NCBI GenBank assembly: GCA_016946835.1
Contig: JACVTC010000021.1
Location: 1,391,001-1,455,000, forward strand
Origin: Neocallimastix lanati (nom. inval.)
Lineage: Eukaryota; Neocallimastigomycota; Neocallimastigomycetes; Neocallimastigales; Neocallimastigaceae
Length of the DNA: 64,000 bases
Direction of reading: 5' to 3'
Program-made: the position numbers and the translations under genes
The notes under the pieces: model-generated
The model's input: the letters and a program-made list of their open reading frames with translations, nothing else
Database searches by the model: none
Told to the model about the DNA's origin: nothing
Part shown: one piece after another, positions 1-13,600 of the stretch
How positions within the stretch are numbered: the first letter of the stretch is position 1
How the letters are laid out: every line of letters starts with the position of its first letter

Positions 1-2110
1 ATAAAATATATTAATATGAACTAAGAATGTAATATATATGAAATTCCTAAAATATACAAGATTAACTTTTCTTTTTATCTTATTATTAATATTATTCTTT
101 AAATTAGTTCAATTATTTTTTAATAATTATTAATAGAAAAGTATTATCAATAATATATAATTTTTATAATATTTTTTTTTTTTGGAATCAACTTCTAAAA
201 ATTTAATTATTCGTTCTATTCAAAGTACAATTTATATAAAGGTAATTTCTTTTCTAAGAAAATGAAATGTTTTTATTTTATTTTCATTATTCTTTAAATA
301 TTCTTTAAAATAAATTATTCTATAATTACTCTTAATGGAAAAAATTATTATTTATGATTAAATTATATTAGTCTCAACTAAGAATGTAATATATGAAATT
401 CCTAAAATATATAAGATTACTTTTCTTTTTATCTTATTATTAATATTAATATGGCTTTAATATAATGATTTTAAAAAATAATGATTTTTTTTTTTTTTTT
501 TGGATTCAACTTCTGAAATTTCAGATCATATGTATTTGATTATTCGTTCTATTCAAAGTATAATTTATATAGAGGTAATTTCTTCTCCAAGAAAATGAAA
601 TGATTTATTTTGTTTTAATTATTTTTTAATTATTCTTGATGGAAACTTATTATTTATTATCAAATTATATCAATTTCAACTAAGAATGTAATATATGAAA
701 TTCGTATATATACAATATTAACTTTTCTTTTTATCTTTTTATTAATATTATTATTTAATTATTTTTAATGGAAAAGTATTATCAATAATATATTATTTTT
801 GTAATATTTCTTTTAGACTTAATTTCAGATCATATATGTATGTAATTATTCGTTCTATTCAAAGTATAATTTATATAGAGGTAACTTCTCCAATAAAATG
901 AAATTTTATATTTTGTTTCTATTATTCTTTAATTATTCTTGATGGAAACTTATTATTTATTATCAAATTATATCTAAGAATGTAATATATGAAATTCGTA
1001 TATATACAACATTAACTTTTTTTTTTATATTATTAATATTAATATGGCTTTAATATAATGATTTTAAAAAATAATGATTTTTTTTTTTTTTTGGATTCAA
1101 CTTTTGAAATTTCAGATAACATGTATGTAAGTATGTAATTATTCGTTCTATTCAAAGTATAATTTATATAGAGGTAACTTCTCCAATAAAATGAAATTTT
1201 ATATTTTGTTTCTATTATTCTTTAATTATTCTTGATGGAAACTTATTATTTATTATCAAATTATATCAATTTCAACTAAGAATGTAATATATGAAATTCG
1301 TATATATACAATATTAACTTTTCTTTTTATCTTTTTATTAATATTATTCTTTTAATTATTTTAATTATTCTTTAATTATTCTTTAATTATTTTTGATGGA
1401 AAAAATTATTATTTATTATCAAACTATAACAATCTTAACTGAATATGTAATATTGAAAATTTCAGATAATATGTATTTAACTATTCGTTCTATTCAAAGT
1501 ACAATTTTTAGGGGTAATTTCTTTTCAAAGAATATGAAATGTTATATTTTGTTTTTATTATTCTTTAAATATTCTTTAAAATAAATTATTCTTTAATTAC
1601 TCTTAATGGAAAAAATTATTATTTATGATTAAATTATATTAATCTGAACTAAGAATGTAATATATGAAATTCCTAAAATATACAAGATTACTTTTCTTTT
1701 TTATCTTATTATGTATATTAGTATGGCTTTAATATACTGATTTTAAAAAATAATGTTTTTTTTTTTTTTTTTTGGATTCTACTTCTGAAATTTCAGAAAA
1801 CATGTACGTAATTATTTGTTCTATTCAAAGTATAATTTAATAGAGGTAATTTCTTCTTCCAAGAAAATGAAATTTTATATTTTGTTTTTATTATTCTTTA
1901 GTTATTCTTTAAAAAAATTTTTTCTTTAATTATTCTTTAATTATTCTTGATGGAAACTTATTATTTATTATCAAATGATATCAATCTCTACTGAGTAAAT
2001 TATATATATAAAAGCTTAACTTTTCTTTTTATCTTATTATTAATATTAATATTAATATTAATATTAATATAACTTTAAATATACTGATTTTAATTATAAT
2101 AGTTATTTTA
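1..2110. repeat. Tandem array of ~300-340 bp A/T-rich units, truncated at window start
   Basis: At least six units are recognisable by the core TTCGTTCTATTCAAAGTA at about 210, 543, 849, 1142, 1484 and 1815 (last copy degenerate), spaced 333, 306, 293, 342 and 331 bp. Each unit also carries AACTAAGAATGTAATATATG, a long poly-T, TTCTGAAATTTCAGAT, GAGGTAATTTCTTCTCCAAG and ATTCTTGATGGAAACTTATT in the same order. One unit (about 1393-1584) lacks a ~150 bp middle section and as a result has a 63-codon open frame (MEKIIIYY...). The same short frame (EISDHMYLIIRSIQSIIYIE) can be read in the 543 unit. I do not recognise it as a protein family and treat the array as a satellite-like repeat, possibly derived from a once-coding sequence. 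Confidence 0.85.
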
Positions 2111-3330
2111 TTTTTTTTTTTTTTTGATGGGATTTTAAACTTTGAATATTTCCAAAGATAACAAAAAAACACCTTTCTTGATGGGGAATGTGACTATTTA
2201 AAAAAAAAATATGGTAAAATTGAAATGATGTAAAATAGTGAAATATATATATATATATATATATTTCTTTTTTTTTTTTCTAAATCATATTCAAAATATT
2301 AATAGCTACTCTAAAAAACACCTCAGAAAAAGTTTTTTCAGTTCAATAAATATTACTTTATCAGCAAGACTTCTATTGAATTTACTTCTTATTATTAGAT
2401 TTAATTATAATTAGGTTGATATATTGGTTCTTTTTTGTTCGTTTTTACTTTTTTATTTTTCTTTCCTACTTATATATAATAGCTCACATGCTCCGTAAAA
2501 AAAAAAAAAAAAAAAGTAGTTGATATTTACTTGTTATAGTTAAACCTTGTGATAATTCTAACGATTCCAAAATGAAGGATATTTTCTTCTCTTTACCTTA
2601 AGATAAAAAAAAAATTAATAATAATAATAATTAATAATAACTATAAATAAAGGTTATGTATTTATACTAAATGGTTTATTCCAATCTTTCTTTTTTTCAA
2701 GTGTTAACGATTTCATAAATGATTCAATAATACTTTTTAAAAAAAAAAATTATGTATATATAAAGATATAAAATATGTGTAATATAAAAAAAAAAAAAAA
2801 CTATTTTAAAAGATAATGAGTAATGTATTTTTTTTCTTTGTCTTATCTTTTCTTCTTTATTTTTTTAATAATAAAAAATTTTTATCTAATGATAAATAAA
2901 TTTGATTATTTTTTTATAAAAAATTTTTCTAAAGCGATGTACAATAATGTAATTTAAATAAAAAAAAAAAAAGTATGATTAAAAAATACTACTAAATTTT
3001 TATATATATTTAGGATCAAAATATATAACCAATTCAATAGTATTTAATATATTATATATAAAAAATAAAAAATAAAAAAAATATAAATATAATATAATAA
3101 AAATATATATATATAATAAAAAAAATAAAAGTAAAAGTAAAAGTAAAAATAATTATAAATATAAAAATAAAAAGTAAAAATGAAAATAAAAATGAAAATA
3201 AAAAAAAAAAAAAAAAAAAATTGAAGAGAAAAAATTATCTTTTTATATATGCCATTGAAATAAAAATTTTTAAAAAATTTAAAAAAAAAAATTTAAAAAA
3301 TTTCCTCATATGACCATAGACATAGGTATT
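2111..3330. other. Gene-free A/T-rich spacer
   Basis: Homopolymers and simple repeats only, for example an (AT)n run near 2242-2264 and (AAAAT)n-like DNA at 3060-3210. No open frame or RNA gene seen. Confidence 0.7.
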
Positions 3331-4816
3331 AACATCAAATGATTTAATTTAATCTTAGATCAAACTTTAAAGAAAAAAAAATAAAAAAAAATAAAAAAAA
3401 AAATAAACAATTGATTTATTTATCTATTTATTTGTTTATTTATTTATTCAATAAAAATTTTATTTTATAATTTAAAAGAAAAGATTACAAAAAATATATA
3501 TATATATATATTTATATATATCTATATCTATATATATTATTAAAGAAAATTAAATAAAAATTTAGTTAATAAATACACAAAAAAAGTCAATTAAAAATTA
3601 TTTTAAAAGGTTACCAAAAGTATTCACTAAAAAAATAAATAATTGTTTTTTTTTTTTTTTTTTAATTGTGTTAACATAAAATGATTTAATTAAATGAGAT
3701 CAAAAATTTTATTTTATTTATTTTATTTTATTTATTATGATTAAGAAATAAAAAATAATAAGAATAATAATAAAAATAGAAATGATAGAAATGAAATAAA
3801 TTCATTGAAGTTTAAATATGAAGTAGAAGATTGAAATAAAAAAAAAAATTAAAAATAAAAAGTTATAGTAAAATTAAAAATAAAAAATTACTCAATAAAA
3901 AAACATTAAAAAAAAATTAAAAGAAAATAAAAAAAAAAAACTTTAATTTTTATTTTTTTTTTTTTTTATTTTCTTTCTAAACATATTTTCATAATATGAT
4001 CTTAAATGAATTAAATCATTTTATGTTTATACAAAATAGAAAAAATAGAAAGAAAAAAAAAAATTATTAAAAAAAAAAAAAAAAAAAAAAAACATATGAA
4101 TGAATTTTTTTTTTTTTAATAATTTTTTTTTAATAATTTTTTTTAATAATTTTTTTTTATTGAATTAATTAATAGTTCTTAATTCTTTTCTTACACTCTA
4201 TGAACAATTTTAACTATTGTTACATTGTTATATTTTCGTAAATTACAAATAAATTGTTTTTGGTTTATTTTTTTTTTTTTTTTTTTTTTTTTTTTATTTA
4301 TTATTATTATTATTATTTGATCTTATCATCAAACCATTTTTAGTACAATAAATTATTACAATAAATAATTAAATAATAATTAAATAATTAAATAATTAAA
4401 TAATAATTAAATAATTAAATAATTAAATAATTAAATAATTAAATAATAAATTAAATAATTAAATAATTAAATAATTGAAGAATAGTCGTTTTTTTAGACA
4501 ACGGTATTATCCTTCATAATTTTTTTTTTTTTTTTTTTACTTTATTTAAAAAAATATATACATTTGAATTAAGGTTTTTAGTTTTAAGTAATTTTTTTTT
4601 TTCTTTTAAAATTTAATCTTATCATCCATAAAATCTATTCCACATTGATAACAATTAAATTATTTATTTTTTTTTTAAAAAAAATAAATAAATAAATAGT
4701 TTTTAAAACTTAATGATTCTTGACCATAGGATTGGACTCATATGGTTAATTTTTATTTTATTTCAATTTTATTTTTTTTTTATTATACTACTTTTACTTT
4801 TACTTTTTTTTTATTC

Positions 4817-4856
<40 letters not shown>

Positions 4857-5395
4857 ACAATTGTCAATAAAAGTGTAACAAAGGAATGTCAAATATATAG
4901 AAAAAAAAAAAAAAAAAATCAACTGTCACAAAAAAAAAATAAAAATAAAATAATATTTAATTAATTATTCAATTATTTAAATTAATATTTTATTTTTAAC
5001 ATAAAATGATCTAATAAATCACATTTGATCAAATTTTATTTATTATTATTTATTATATATAATTAATTAGTATTATTTTTAACTATTTTTAAAAAATAAA
5101 AAATTTATATTTAAAAAATTAATAATGAATAAGTTAATAGTTAACAATTAATACTTTATAAATTTAACAATTCAGAATTCATATTTAACAATTTATAATT
5201 CATATTTAAAAATTAATAAGTTAATATTTAACAATAAATAATTGAAAAGTTTTAGTAAAGAAAAAAAAAAAAAAAACTAAAAACTTTAATAAAAGAAAAA
5301 AAAATTTTTTTTTGATCATTTACTTATTTTTTTTTTTTTTTTTTTTTTTGTTATCTTTGTATTTAACATCAAATGATTTAATTTTATTAGATCAG
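3331..5395. repeat. Five dispersed copies of a ~33 bp motif (AACATNAAATGATTTAATT...GATCA)
   Basis: Related copies start at about 3331, 3673, 4998 and 5364 on the plus strand, and one is inverted at about 3997-4027. Each begins AACATAAAATGAT or AACATCAAATGAT, continues with a TTAA-rich stretch and ends GATCA. Spacing is 320-1000 bp. The DNA between them is homopolymers and low-complexity A/T. The copies could be ends or relics of a small non-autonomous element, or a binding motif. No gene lies within 4 kb. Confidence 0.6.
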
Positions 5396-8300
5396 ATTAT
5401 GTAAATAAAAAAAAAAAAAAAAAAATAAAAAATAAAAAAAATAAAAAATAAAAAATAAAATCGATAAAGAAAAATAAATGAATAAATAAATAAATAAATT
5501 TATTCATTCATTTATTTATTTATTTATTCATTTATTCATTTATTTATTTAATATTTGTTTTAATAATAATATTTTATTTTTAAAGTTACTCAAATTAAAT
5601 TAATAATAAATAATAAATAAATAAATAATAAATAATTAAATAAATATATTAATCAAAATAAATAAATAATTTTTTTTTAAATACAAAATTAAAGATATTA
5701 AATGAAATAAAATGAAATTAAATAATAAAATAAAAATAAATTAAAAAATAATAAAATAAATAATAAAATAAATAAAAATAAAAAATTAAGTCATTATTAG
5801 TTAACCACCTTAACCGCCTATAATCAACAACTTTCACATGAAATTGAAATTGAAATGTGACATATGAACATGTGACATATGAACATGAAATACAATACAA
5901 TACAATACAAAAAAAATGAAATACATACAATACTACACTTTACAAAAATAAAAAAAAAAAACATCTTATGAAGAAGACATTAACTATGAAGGCATCTTAA
6001 TGAAAATATTATACAAATATATTAATAAACCTACATTTAAATATATTCAATATATACAGAATTTCTTATTTATTTAATTATATATTTAATTATTTATTTA
6101 ATAATAATTAAATAATTAAATATATAATTAAATAATAAATAATAAAATTAAAATAATAAAATTAAAATAAATTAAATTATATATATTAATATGGATATTC
6201 ATGTATTCCCTTATAAAAATTTTTATAGAATGGAGAGGAAAGAAGGAGAGAGGCGAACGATGACGTTTTCTTAGGTAATCTTTACCTTTTGATTTATTGA
6301 TTTATTGAAATATATATAAAATATATAAATAATATATATATATGCATATTTAGATAAATGAATACATTTTATTATTATTATTATGTTTTTTAAGGGTATA
6401 ATTAAAAATATTATAATAAAAATGGTTATTATTATTATTAATAGTAGGAATATTATTATTATTATTATTATTATTAATAGTAGTAGTCTTTGGTATTATT
6501 ATTTATTTATTATTATTCAATTATTTATTTATTTATTATTATTGATATTATTCAATTATTTATTCAATTATTCAATTATTCAATTATTTAATTATTCAAT
6601 TATTTAATTGTTTAATTTTTTTGTTTAAAGGAGTATAAAAAATTTTAAAATAATTTTTTTTTTAATTTATTAATTCATATTAGTTAACCATATTAAATAA
6701 AAATAACAAAATAAAAAAAAATAAAAATAAAAATAAAAATGAAAATGAAAATGAAAATGAAGTGAAATTGTATGGTATTATAATATAAATTGTATTATAA
6801 TATCTATTATCTATTATCTATTATCTATTATGGATTGTCAATTGTTAATTGTTAATTGTTAATTGTCCATGGTAGATTTTAACATATTTAGTATATTTTT
6901 TTTTGTTTAATTTTTATTTAAACCAATTCATTTAAAGAAAAAAAAAAAAAAATAGAAAATTTGAAGTCTATTTAGTAAAAAAATAAATAAATAAATAAAT
7001 AAATAATTCAACATAATATAATATTAAATAGTGATGATGAATGAATGAATGATATAAAATAATTATTTGCTCATATGAAATGCTTTACTAATTATGATAT
7101 AAAAAAAATAAAAAAATAATAAAAAATAAAAAATAAAAAAAAAATTCATTATAATGAAAAAAAAAAAATAAATAAATCAATTATTACTAATTAGTATATA
7201 AAAATAAAAATAAAATTAATAATTATTTGCTCATAAATACTTGCTTACTAACTAATCATTGTATATAAAAGTTGAAAAAAAAAAATTAAAAAAAATTAAT
7301 TATTTATTTATATAAAAAGAGAGTGTGTGGAACTAAAAAAAAAAAATAAAAAATAAAAATAAAAATAAAAACATAAAACATAAAACATAAAATTTTTTCT
7401 TTCTCTTTTTTTTTTTTTTTTTTTATTTTATTTTTATTTTAATAAAATGAAAAAAATAATTAAAATATAAAATATAAAAAAATAAAAAAATAGAAAAAAT
7501 AATTTAAAAAATAAATAATTTTAAAAAATGAATAAATAAATAAATAAACACACTTTTCTTTTTTATTTTATTTTATTTTATTTTATTTTATTTTATTTTA
7601 TTTTATTTTATTTTATTTCATTCTATTTCAAATTTATAAATTTTTTTTTTTTTTTAAAAAAAAAAAAATGAAAAATTTTAATTTTAGAAAAAAAAATAAA
7701 AATAAAATAAATTATTCATTTATTAATTAAAAAAAAAAAAAATAATTAAAATAATTATTAATGATGTATAAATATATTTCTTAATATTAAAAAATATTAT
7801 TAGTAATAATACATTAGTATTATTATATATATTTATTTATAATTATTTATATATAATTACTTATATAACTATGGATAGATTATATTTTTTTTTATCATAG
7901 TGTATTACATATTACATCATAAAAATGATATTGTATATATACATAATACCTACATACATACATACATACATAAAAAAAAATAATGATCATCATCATCATC
8001 ACCATAAAAATTTTTAAAAGAGTATTTAACAAAATAGGTTAACAAATATATCATATATACTTATAACTATATTTATTTATTTATTTATTTATTTATTTGT
8101 TTATTTATTTATTTATTTATCTGTTATTTAAAAAAAAAAAAAAATTAAATATATATATATATATATAATATATAAAATATATTTAAATAATTTCAATATT
8201 ATTATGATTATATTATTATACTTTATACTAGAAGAGTATAAAGAAAAAATACTATTTTATAAAAAAAACATAATAAAAAACATAAAAAAAAAAAAAATTG

Positions 8301-9465
8301 ATATTGATATTGATATTGATATTGATATATCTTAACCTATATATCACCTATATAACCTATATATATATTTAAAATAAAAAATAAAAAATAATAAAAAAAA
8401 AAAAAAAACTATTATCATAATAATAATAATAATAAAAGGGGTTATTATAAGGTAAGAAAATAATAAAATAAGAATAAATAAAAAAAAAAAAAATTTTTTT
8501 TTTTTTCAACTTTTATATTATACATATACATATTATATATAATAGGCATATATATATAATATATATTGTTTTTTTTTTTTTTTATTATTATTCACTTATA
8601 AAATTTTAGAGTATTTTTAACAAATAAAAAAAAAAAAAAAAAAGCTATAAAATAAAAAAAAAAAAAAAATGAAAAAAAGAATAAAAGAAGAAGAAGAAGA
8701 AGAAAAAAAAAAAAGAATGAATAAAATTAAAAAATATATATATATATCCTTTTTTTTTTTTTTAATTTATCCTTTGAAATATCCTTAAATCAATATATAT
8801 AATATATAATATATATATATAAAATTAAATATTAAAAATAAATTTTTTTTTTTAATATATTTATATTATATATTTAGATTAATAATTATTATTATTATTA
8901 CTTTTACTAGTGATCTTACTTAAAAAGGATTAAGAAATAAAAGAGAGAGAGAGATATAGTTTTTTTTTTTTTTTTTTTTCATTAATTATTATTATCATCA
9001 TTTATCATTTATATTCCTTTCTTATTTTTACTTTATCATCATTATTAATCATTTAGTTTTTTTTTTTTTTTCCTTTCCTTTTCTTTTCTTTTCTTTCAAC
9101 CATTCCACAATATACCAAACGTTTTTTTTTTTTTTTTTTTTTTTAAATTTTATTTATTTATTTATTTACTTTTTTTAAATCTTGACCATTTTATACCATT
9201 AAAAGTATTATAGTAAATGCATGAACAAGACTATTTTAATATTACGTTAGAATTTATATATATTTCCATGATACTATTATGTTTTATAAATATAACCATT
9301 TTTTTTTTAAAAGTCATGTTATAATAATTATTAAAAATATATATATATATAATAATAAATGAAAATGAAAATGAAAAATAGGAAAAAGAATAGAATGAAA
9401 TAAAAAATTAAAAATTTTTTTTTGCTTTGTTTTTTTAAAAAAAAAAAAAAAAAAATAAAAACTTT
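5396..9465. other. Gene-free spacer downstream of the bZIP gene
   Basis: Mostly A/T simple repeats: (ATTT)n near 5500 and 8070-8120, (TTA)n at 6368-6480, (TTTTA)n at 7559-7620. Two patches are less A/T-rich. At 5800-6060 there are two direct copies of GTGACATATGAACAT and a 37-codon open stretch. At 6230-6290 there is a G-rich patch containing TGACGT. Two related ~45 bp sequences containing TTATTTGCTCATA lie near 7060 and 7225. Open frames here are low-complexity and not credible genes. Confidence 0.6.
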
Positions 9466-12215
9466 CTAAATATAATAAATTAAATTTTCTAAATTGATAT
9501 ACTCTGAATCTTGAGTATTTGTAGATGTAGGTATTCCACTTGTGGTTGAATCCTTTGAAATGGTAGAAGATACTGGATTACTATTTTGAAGATTATTTTG
9601 TGCATTAAGTGATGTTAATAGATCAGAAGATGTCGTTAAGTTAAGACTATTAGTATTAGCGGTATGTGATGAAGGAGTTAAGAAAATTTGATCCTTCGTG
9701 GTTGTAGTAACAGAAGAAGATGGTCCTGATACAGCAGAGGAGGATGGAAGTGTCATAGAAGAAGAACGGAATGAAATCGTTTGTAAGTCTTGTTGATTTA
9801 AGGATTGCAAAAGATTTGGAGATAACGAATTAAATTGATTAGTATTGGCAGCAGTCGAAGCTGGATCAAAATTTAATAATGAAGACGATGGTTTTGAAAT
9901 CATACGACTATTACCACCATTCACCTCTTCATCATTAGCGGCAATATTTATATAGTTCCTTTGCGGTGGCGGAGGAGCAGGATTATCCTTAGTATTACCT
10001 ATTTGTTGTCTTTCCAATATCTTCAATAAAATTTCTCTTTGTTCCTTGGATAATCTTGTAAATTCATTCAGAGTTTCCATATCAAGTTGACTAAAGAGAT
10101 CCTTTTGGCTTGAAAGGGTTTCAACATTATCCAACGAAGACACAGATGGTGAAGATTGATCTAGGGTTGAAGTCGGAGTAGGTTGGTAGGTACGAAGAAA
10201 ACCTGAATTACTATTATCCTCTTGACCGCTACGATGACTACGTACACCAGTATTGGAATTTGTTGAGGTAGGAGTTGCTCCTGCCATGAAATGACTATGA
10301 TTTTCTCTACGACGGGTAGTAGATGAACCATGAGTATCATCATCATCACCTATAACTATGGAATCAGTAGCTGTCGTCTTCGTTGACCTCTTTTTGGTCG
10401 TAGTAGTAACCGTATCGGTCGTCGATGTTGAAGAAATATTTTTCAAGGATGAAGGGGAAGCAGGAGTTAAAAAGCTAGAATCTTGATCTGAACCTTGGTT
10501 ATGATCTTGGTTTTGTTCTTGTCCACTTCCTGGACTTAGCGTTAAATCAGGCGATAACATACTTGTATTGGTAAATGTGGATGGACTAAATGGACTTGAT
10601 CCAGAGTACATGACACTATCAAAGTTAACATTCTTAAATCCATTTTTCAAATAAATATTTTTAAGCGATTGTTCACCATACTGATCAAGAAAAGATCTTC
10701 TCAACCACGTAATTTCATTACTCATATGTAAAATGGATCCATTCAAAAATAAAATTTGATTCTCCAAATATTTAATATATTGTTCCTTCTTTTGTAATTG
10801 ATTCTTCTTTCGTTCTCGACATCTCATAGTTGCAGCAGATCTTCTCTTTTTCTTTTCTGCAATCTCCTTACTTCTATCATTCACCTTACTAAGAATTGTG
10901 GTGGAGTCGACAACCTTCATCTCTCTCTTTCCACTTTTCACCTTTGGAGGAGGAGGAGGAGAAGTATTGCTGCTACCCATAGAATTTAAAAGTTGAGAAT
11001 ATAAATCCTTATTCTTTTTACTAGCATCATCTTCATTACCATTAATAATAGATTTATCCAGAGGTAAATTAAAATCGATAGAATTGGCATTATTCAATTT
11101 TGTATTATTATTTAAGTGGGTAGAAAGACTAAAGTTTGGTGTTGTTGTCATCGATGGTGGAGTAATATTCATATTACTTGAAGACACTTGTAGCAATCCA
11201 TTATTCTTTTTACTATTCTTTTCTTCATTCAAAAGGTATTGTTGAATCTCATTAAGATTTAATATATTGTTTTTATTAAAGATATTATTTTCTTCTGTAT
11301 TTAAAGTATTTCCATTTCCATTGCTATTTCCTTCATTGCCACTATTCTTAGAACGTCTTCCTCTTTGAGCATATACTCTTTGTTTTTGTTGCTTTAATCT
11401 TGTATATCTTTGTCTATCTATTTCTCTCTCCGTCAATTGTATTATTTCATTATTCGTATTATTATTACTATCAAAACTACTAGAAGGAATATTTATATTA
11501 TTTTGTGATTGAGTTGTAGAATCTATAAATTATTTTTTATAATAATATAACAATATAAAGTGTTAAAATACACAATTTATTTAAACAACTGTATAAAAAA
11601 AAATGAAATAAATAAATAAACAGAATTATAAAAATCTAAAAAACACACAACAAAATCACTTTAAACCACTTTCAAAAATATTATTTCTAAATAAAAAAAA
11701 TAAATAAATAAATAAAATATTTAAATAAAAATATATATCTAGTTTATTCTATTCCCAAAATACTAATATTAATAATATATTTTAACAATGTTACGATGAT
11801 ATTTTTTTAACCCTTATTTACACTATTCCTATTTTTAATACTTTAAATAAACTTTTTATTAAATACTTCGTAAACAAATATCTATCTAAAACCATTTCTT
11901 AAATGGCTTCTATTTATTATAACATTATGACTTTATTATTTTATATATATAAATATTCATTTTCATATACAACAATAACAACAAAAATACTTTACTTATT
12001 TTAGAAGGATCAAAAGGATCAAAAAAGATTTTTGTAGATGACCACAAGTTCAATATATCGTCATCATCATTTTCCATTATTTGAGGGCCAGTATTTTCTT
12101 CTATAGGGCTAGAAGTGTCGCTTTGCATAATAAAATCATTAGCGTCCACTTCATTGCCGTTTATTATTCTTGGATTTAATAATGCAATTTGTTTTAAAAT
12201 ATCACTATCAGACAT
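9466..12215 (-). CDS. bZIP transcription factor, two exons, 758 aa predicted
   Basis: Nuclear DNA-binding regulator. Exon 1 is 12215-11996 (ATG, MSDSDILKQIALLNP); the intron is 11995-11523 (GTAAAG...TTATAG, 473 bp); exon 2 is 11522-9466. The exon 1 single-base overhang and the two bases opening exon 2 join in frame (AAT, Asn74), which fixes the splice. The bZIP lies at about residues 290-351: basic region KKKRRSAATMRCRERKK, then a zipper with L/I/I/I/I at the a positions and K/L/L/M/L at d. The rest is disordered and rich in N, S, T and Q with PPPPP runs, as usual for fungal regulators. Oddity: the near-invariant Asn of the bZIP signature (N-x7-R) is Arg301 here. Alignment suggests a GCN4/CYS-3-like fold, but the target genes cannot be inferred. 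The exon 2 frame alone would miss the true N-terminus. Confidence 0.92.
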
Positions 12216-13370
12216 TTTTGTTTCTTTATTATTATATTATTATTTTTACGATTATTATTTTATTTTTTAAAAAAAAAATTATATTATATTATTATATTAT
12301 AACTGGTATGATTACTGTATTATAAATTGATAAATCTTATCTTTGTTTATTAAATAATTAAAAAAAATACGTATATTTTAAAAATTACTAATTATTATAA
12401 AAAAAATAAAAAAAACTATTTTATCAAATTTTTTGTTGTTGGTATTGTTTTTCAAACTATAGTAAATAATATATTTTTACACATATTTATTATATACATA
12501 TATAATGTTATATAAATAGTTTAAAATATTATTAGATATTAGCATTTATATTATATAAAACTTTTTTTTTTATGTCTATATATTTAAATAAAATTTTTTA
12601 AATTGGTTTTAAAACTATAAAACTTTTTTTTTTGTTTAATATTATAAATTTACAAATCTTTAATAATATAAAAATTTTTTTACTCTTAAATATATTTAAT
12701 TCTATAAAAAAAATATTAAAATTTTGTTTTTTTTTTATAATGAAATTATCTACTATCTTTTTGTTCTTTGAAGTATTTGGAATTATATTATATTTATACA
12801 ATTAAACATTTAAATATTTATTTTTTTTTTATTGCTTATATATAATTTTCATTATTTATTTATTTATTTATTTATAAATTTATATTTTATTTATTTATAA
12901 ACTTTATTTATTTTCCCTTTTAACTTTTTATTTATTGAATGATTAAAAATACTACAAAACTAATATTAAATGAAAAAGTGAAATAAAAAGTAAATTAAGA
13001 AAAAAAATGAAATATTTTTTAATCTTTTTTTTTGTTTTTCTATCTTTTAATATTTAGATTTCTTGATTAAAATATATAAAATTATATATAAATTATAAAA
13101 ATTGATATAATAAAAAAATTTTTTTTATTATAAAAGTTTTATAAAAAAAAATTAACAATTTTAAAATAAAAAAAAAAGGAAAAGAAAAAAATAAAAAAAG
13201 AAAAAAAAAAAAGAAAAATTAAAAAAATTTAAAAAATAAATAAAAAAAATTAAAAAATTAAATTATATTGTATTAATATATTAGATAATAATGTAATATA
13301 TTATAATATATAATATAAAAATATAATTGATTTAAATATAAATTTAAAAATTTTTTTCAATGATGATATA
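12216..13370. other. Upstream region of the bZIP gene, no other gene
   Basis: About 88-90% A/T by eye. Possible TATA-like runs abound and cannot be told apart. A 67-codon minus-strand frame at 12598-12801 is Lys/Ile/Phe/Asn low-complexity and is not accepted as a gene. Confidence 0.55.
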
Positions 13371-13600
13371 AAAGGTAGATACGGATTAAAAATTAAATAA
13401 TTTAATAATAAATAATAAAAAAAGTATTTATTAATAATAATAAATAATAAATAATAAAAAAAGTATTTATTAATAAATAATAAATAATAAATAATAATAA
13501 AAAGAGTATTTATTAATATTAAATAATAAAAAGAGTATTTATTAATAAATAATAAATAAAATAAAGTATTTATTAATAATTAAATAATAAAATTTTATTA
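13371..13600. repeat. Minisatellite with AGTATTTATTAATAA units
   Basis: Several units of the form AAAAAGAGTATTTATTAATA followed by (AATAAAT)n occur at about 13425-13575. The same unit recurs at 44.6-44.8 kb and 46.05 kb in this orientation, and at 16.3, 23.46 and 25.2-25.5 kb in the opposite orientation. Confidence 0.7.

Noticed and set aside
1393-1584. Independent 63-residue gene
   Set aside because: It lies in one unit of a tandem array and depends on a unit-specific deletion. Other units keep only pieces of the frame.
6255-6270. TGACGT as a bZIP binding site controlling the nearby bZIP gene
   Set aside because: It lies ~3 kb beyond the 3' end of that gene, is a single short match, and the bZIP here has an atypical basic region, so its target is unknown.
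9466-11436. Single-exon 656-residue protein beginning at 11,436
   Set aside because: The codon there is TTG, and the frame stays open upstream to a splice acceptor at 11,523. Joining to exon 1 at 11,996-12,215 gives an in-frame protein with an ATG.
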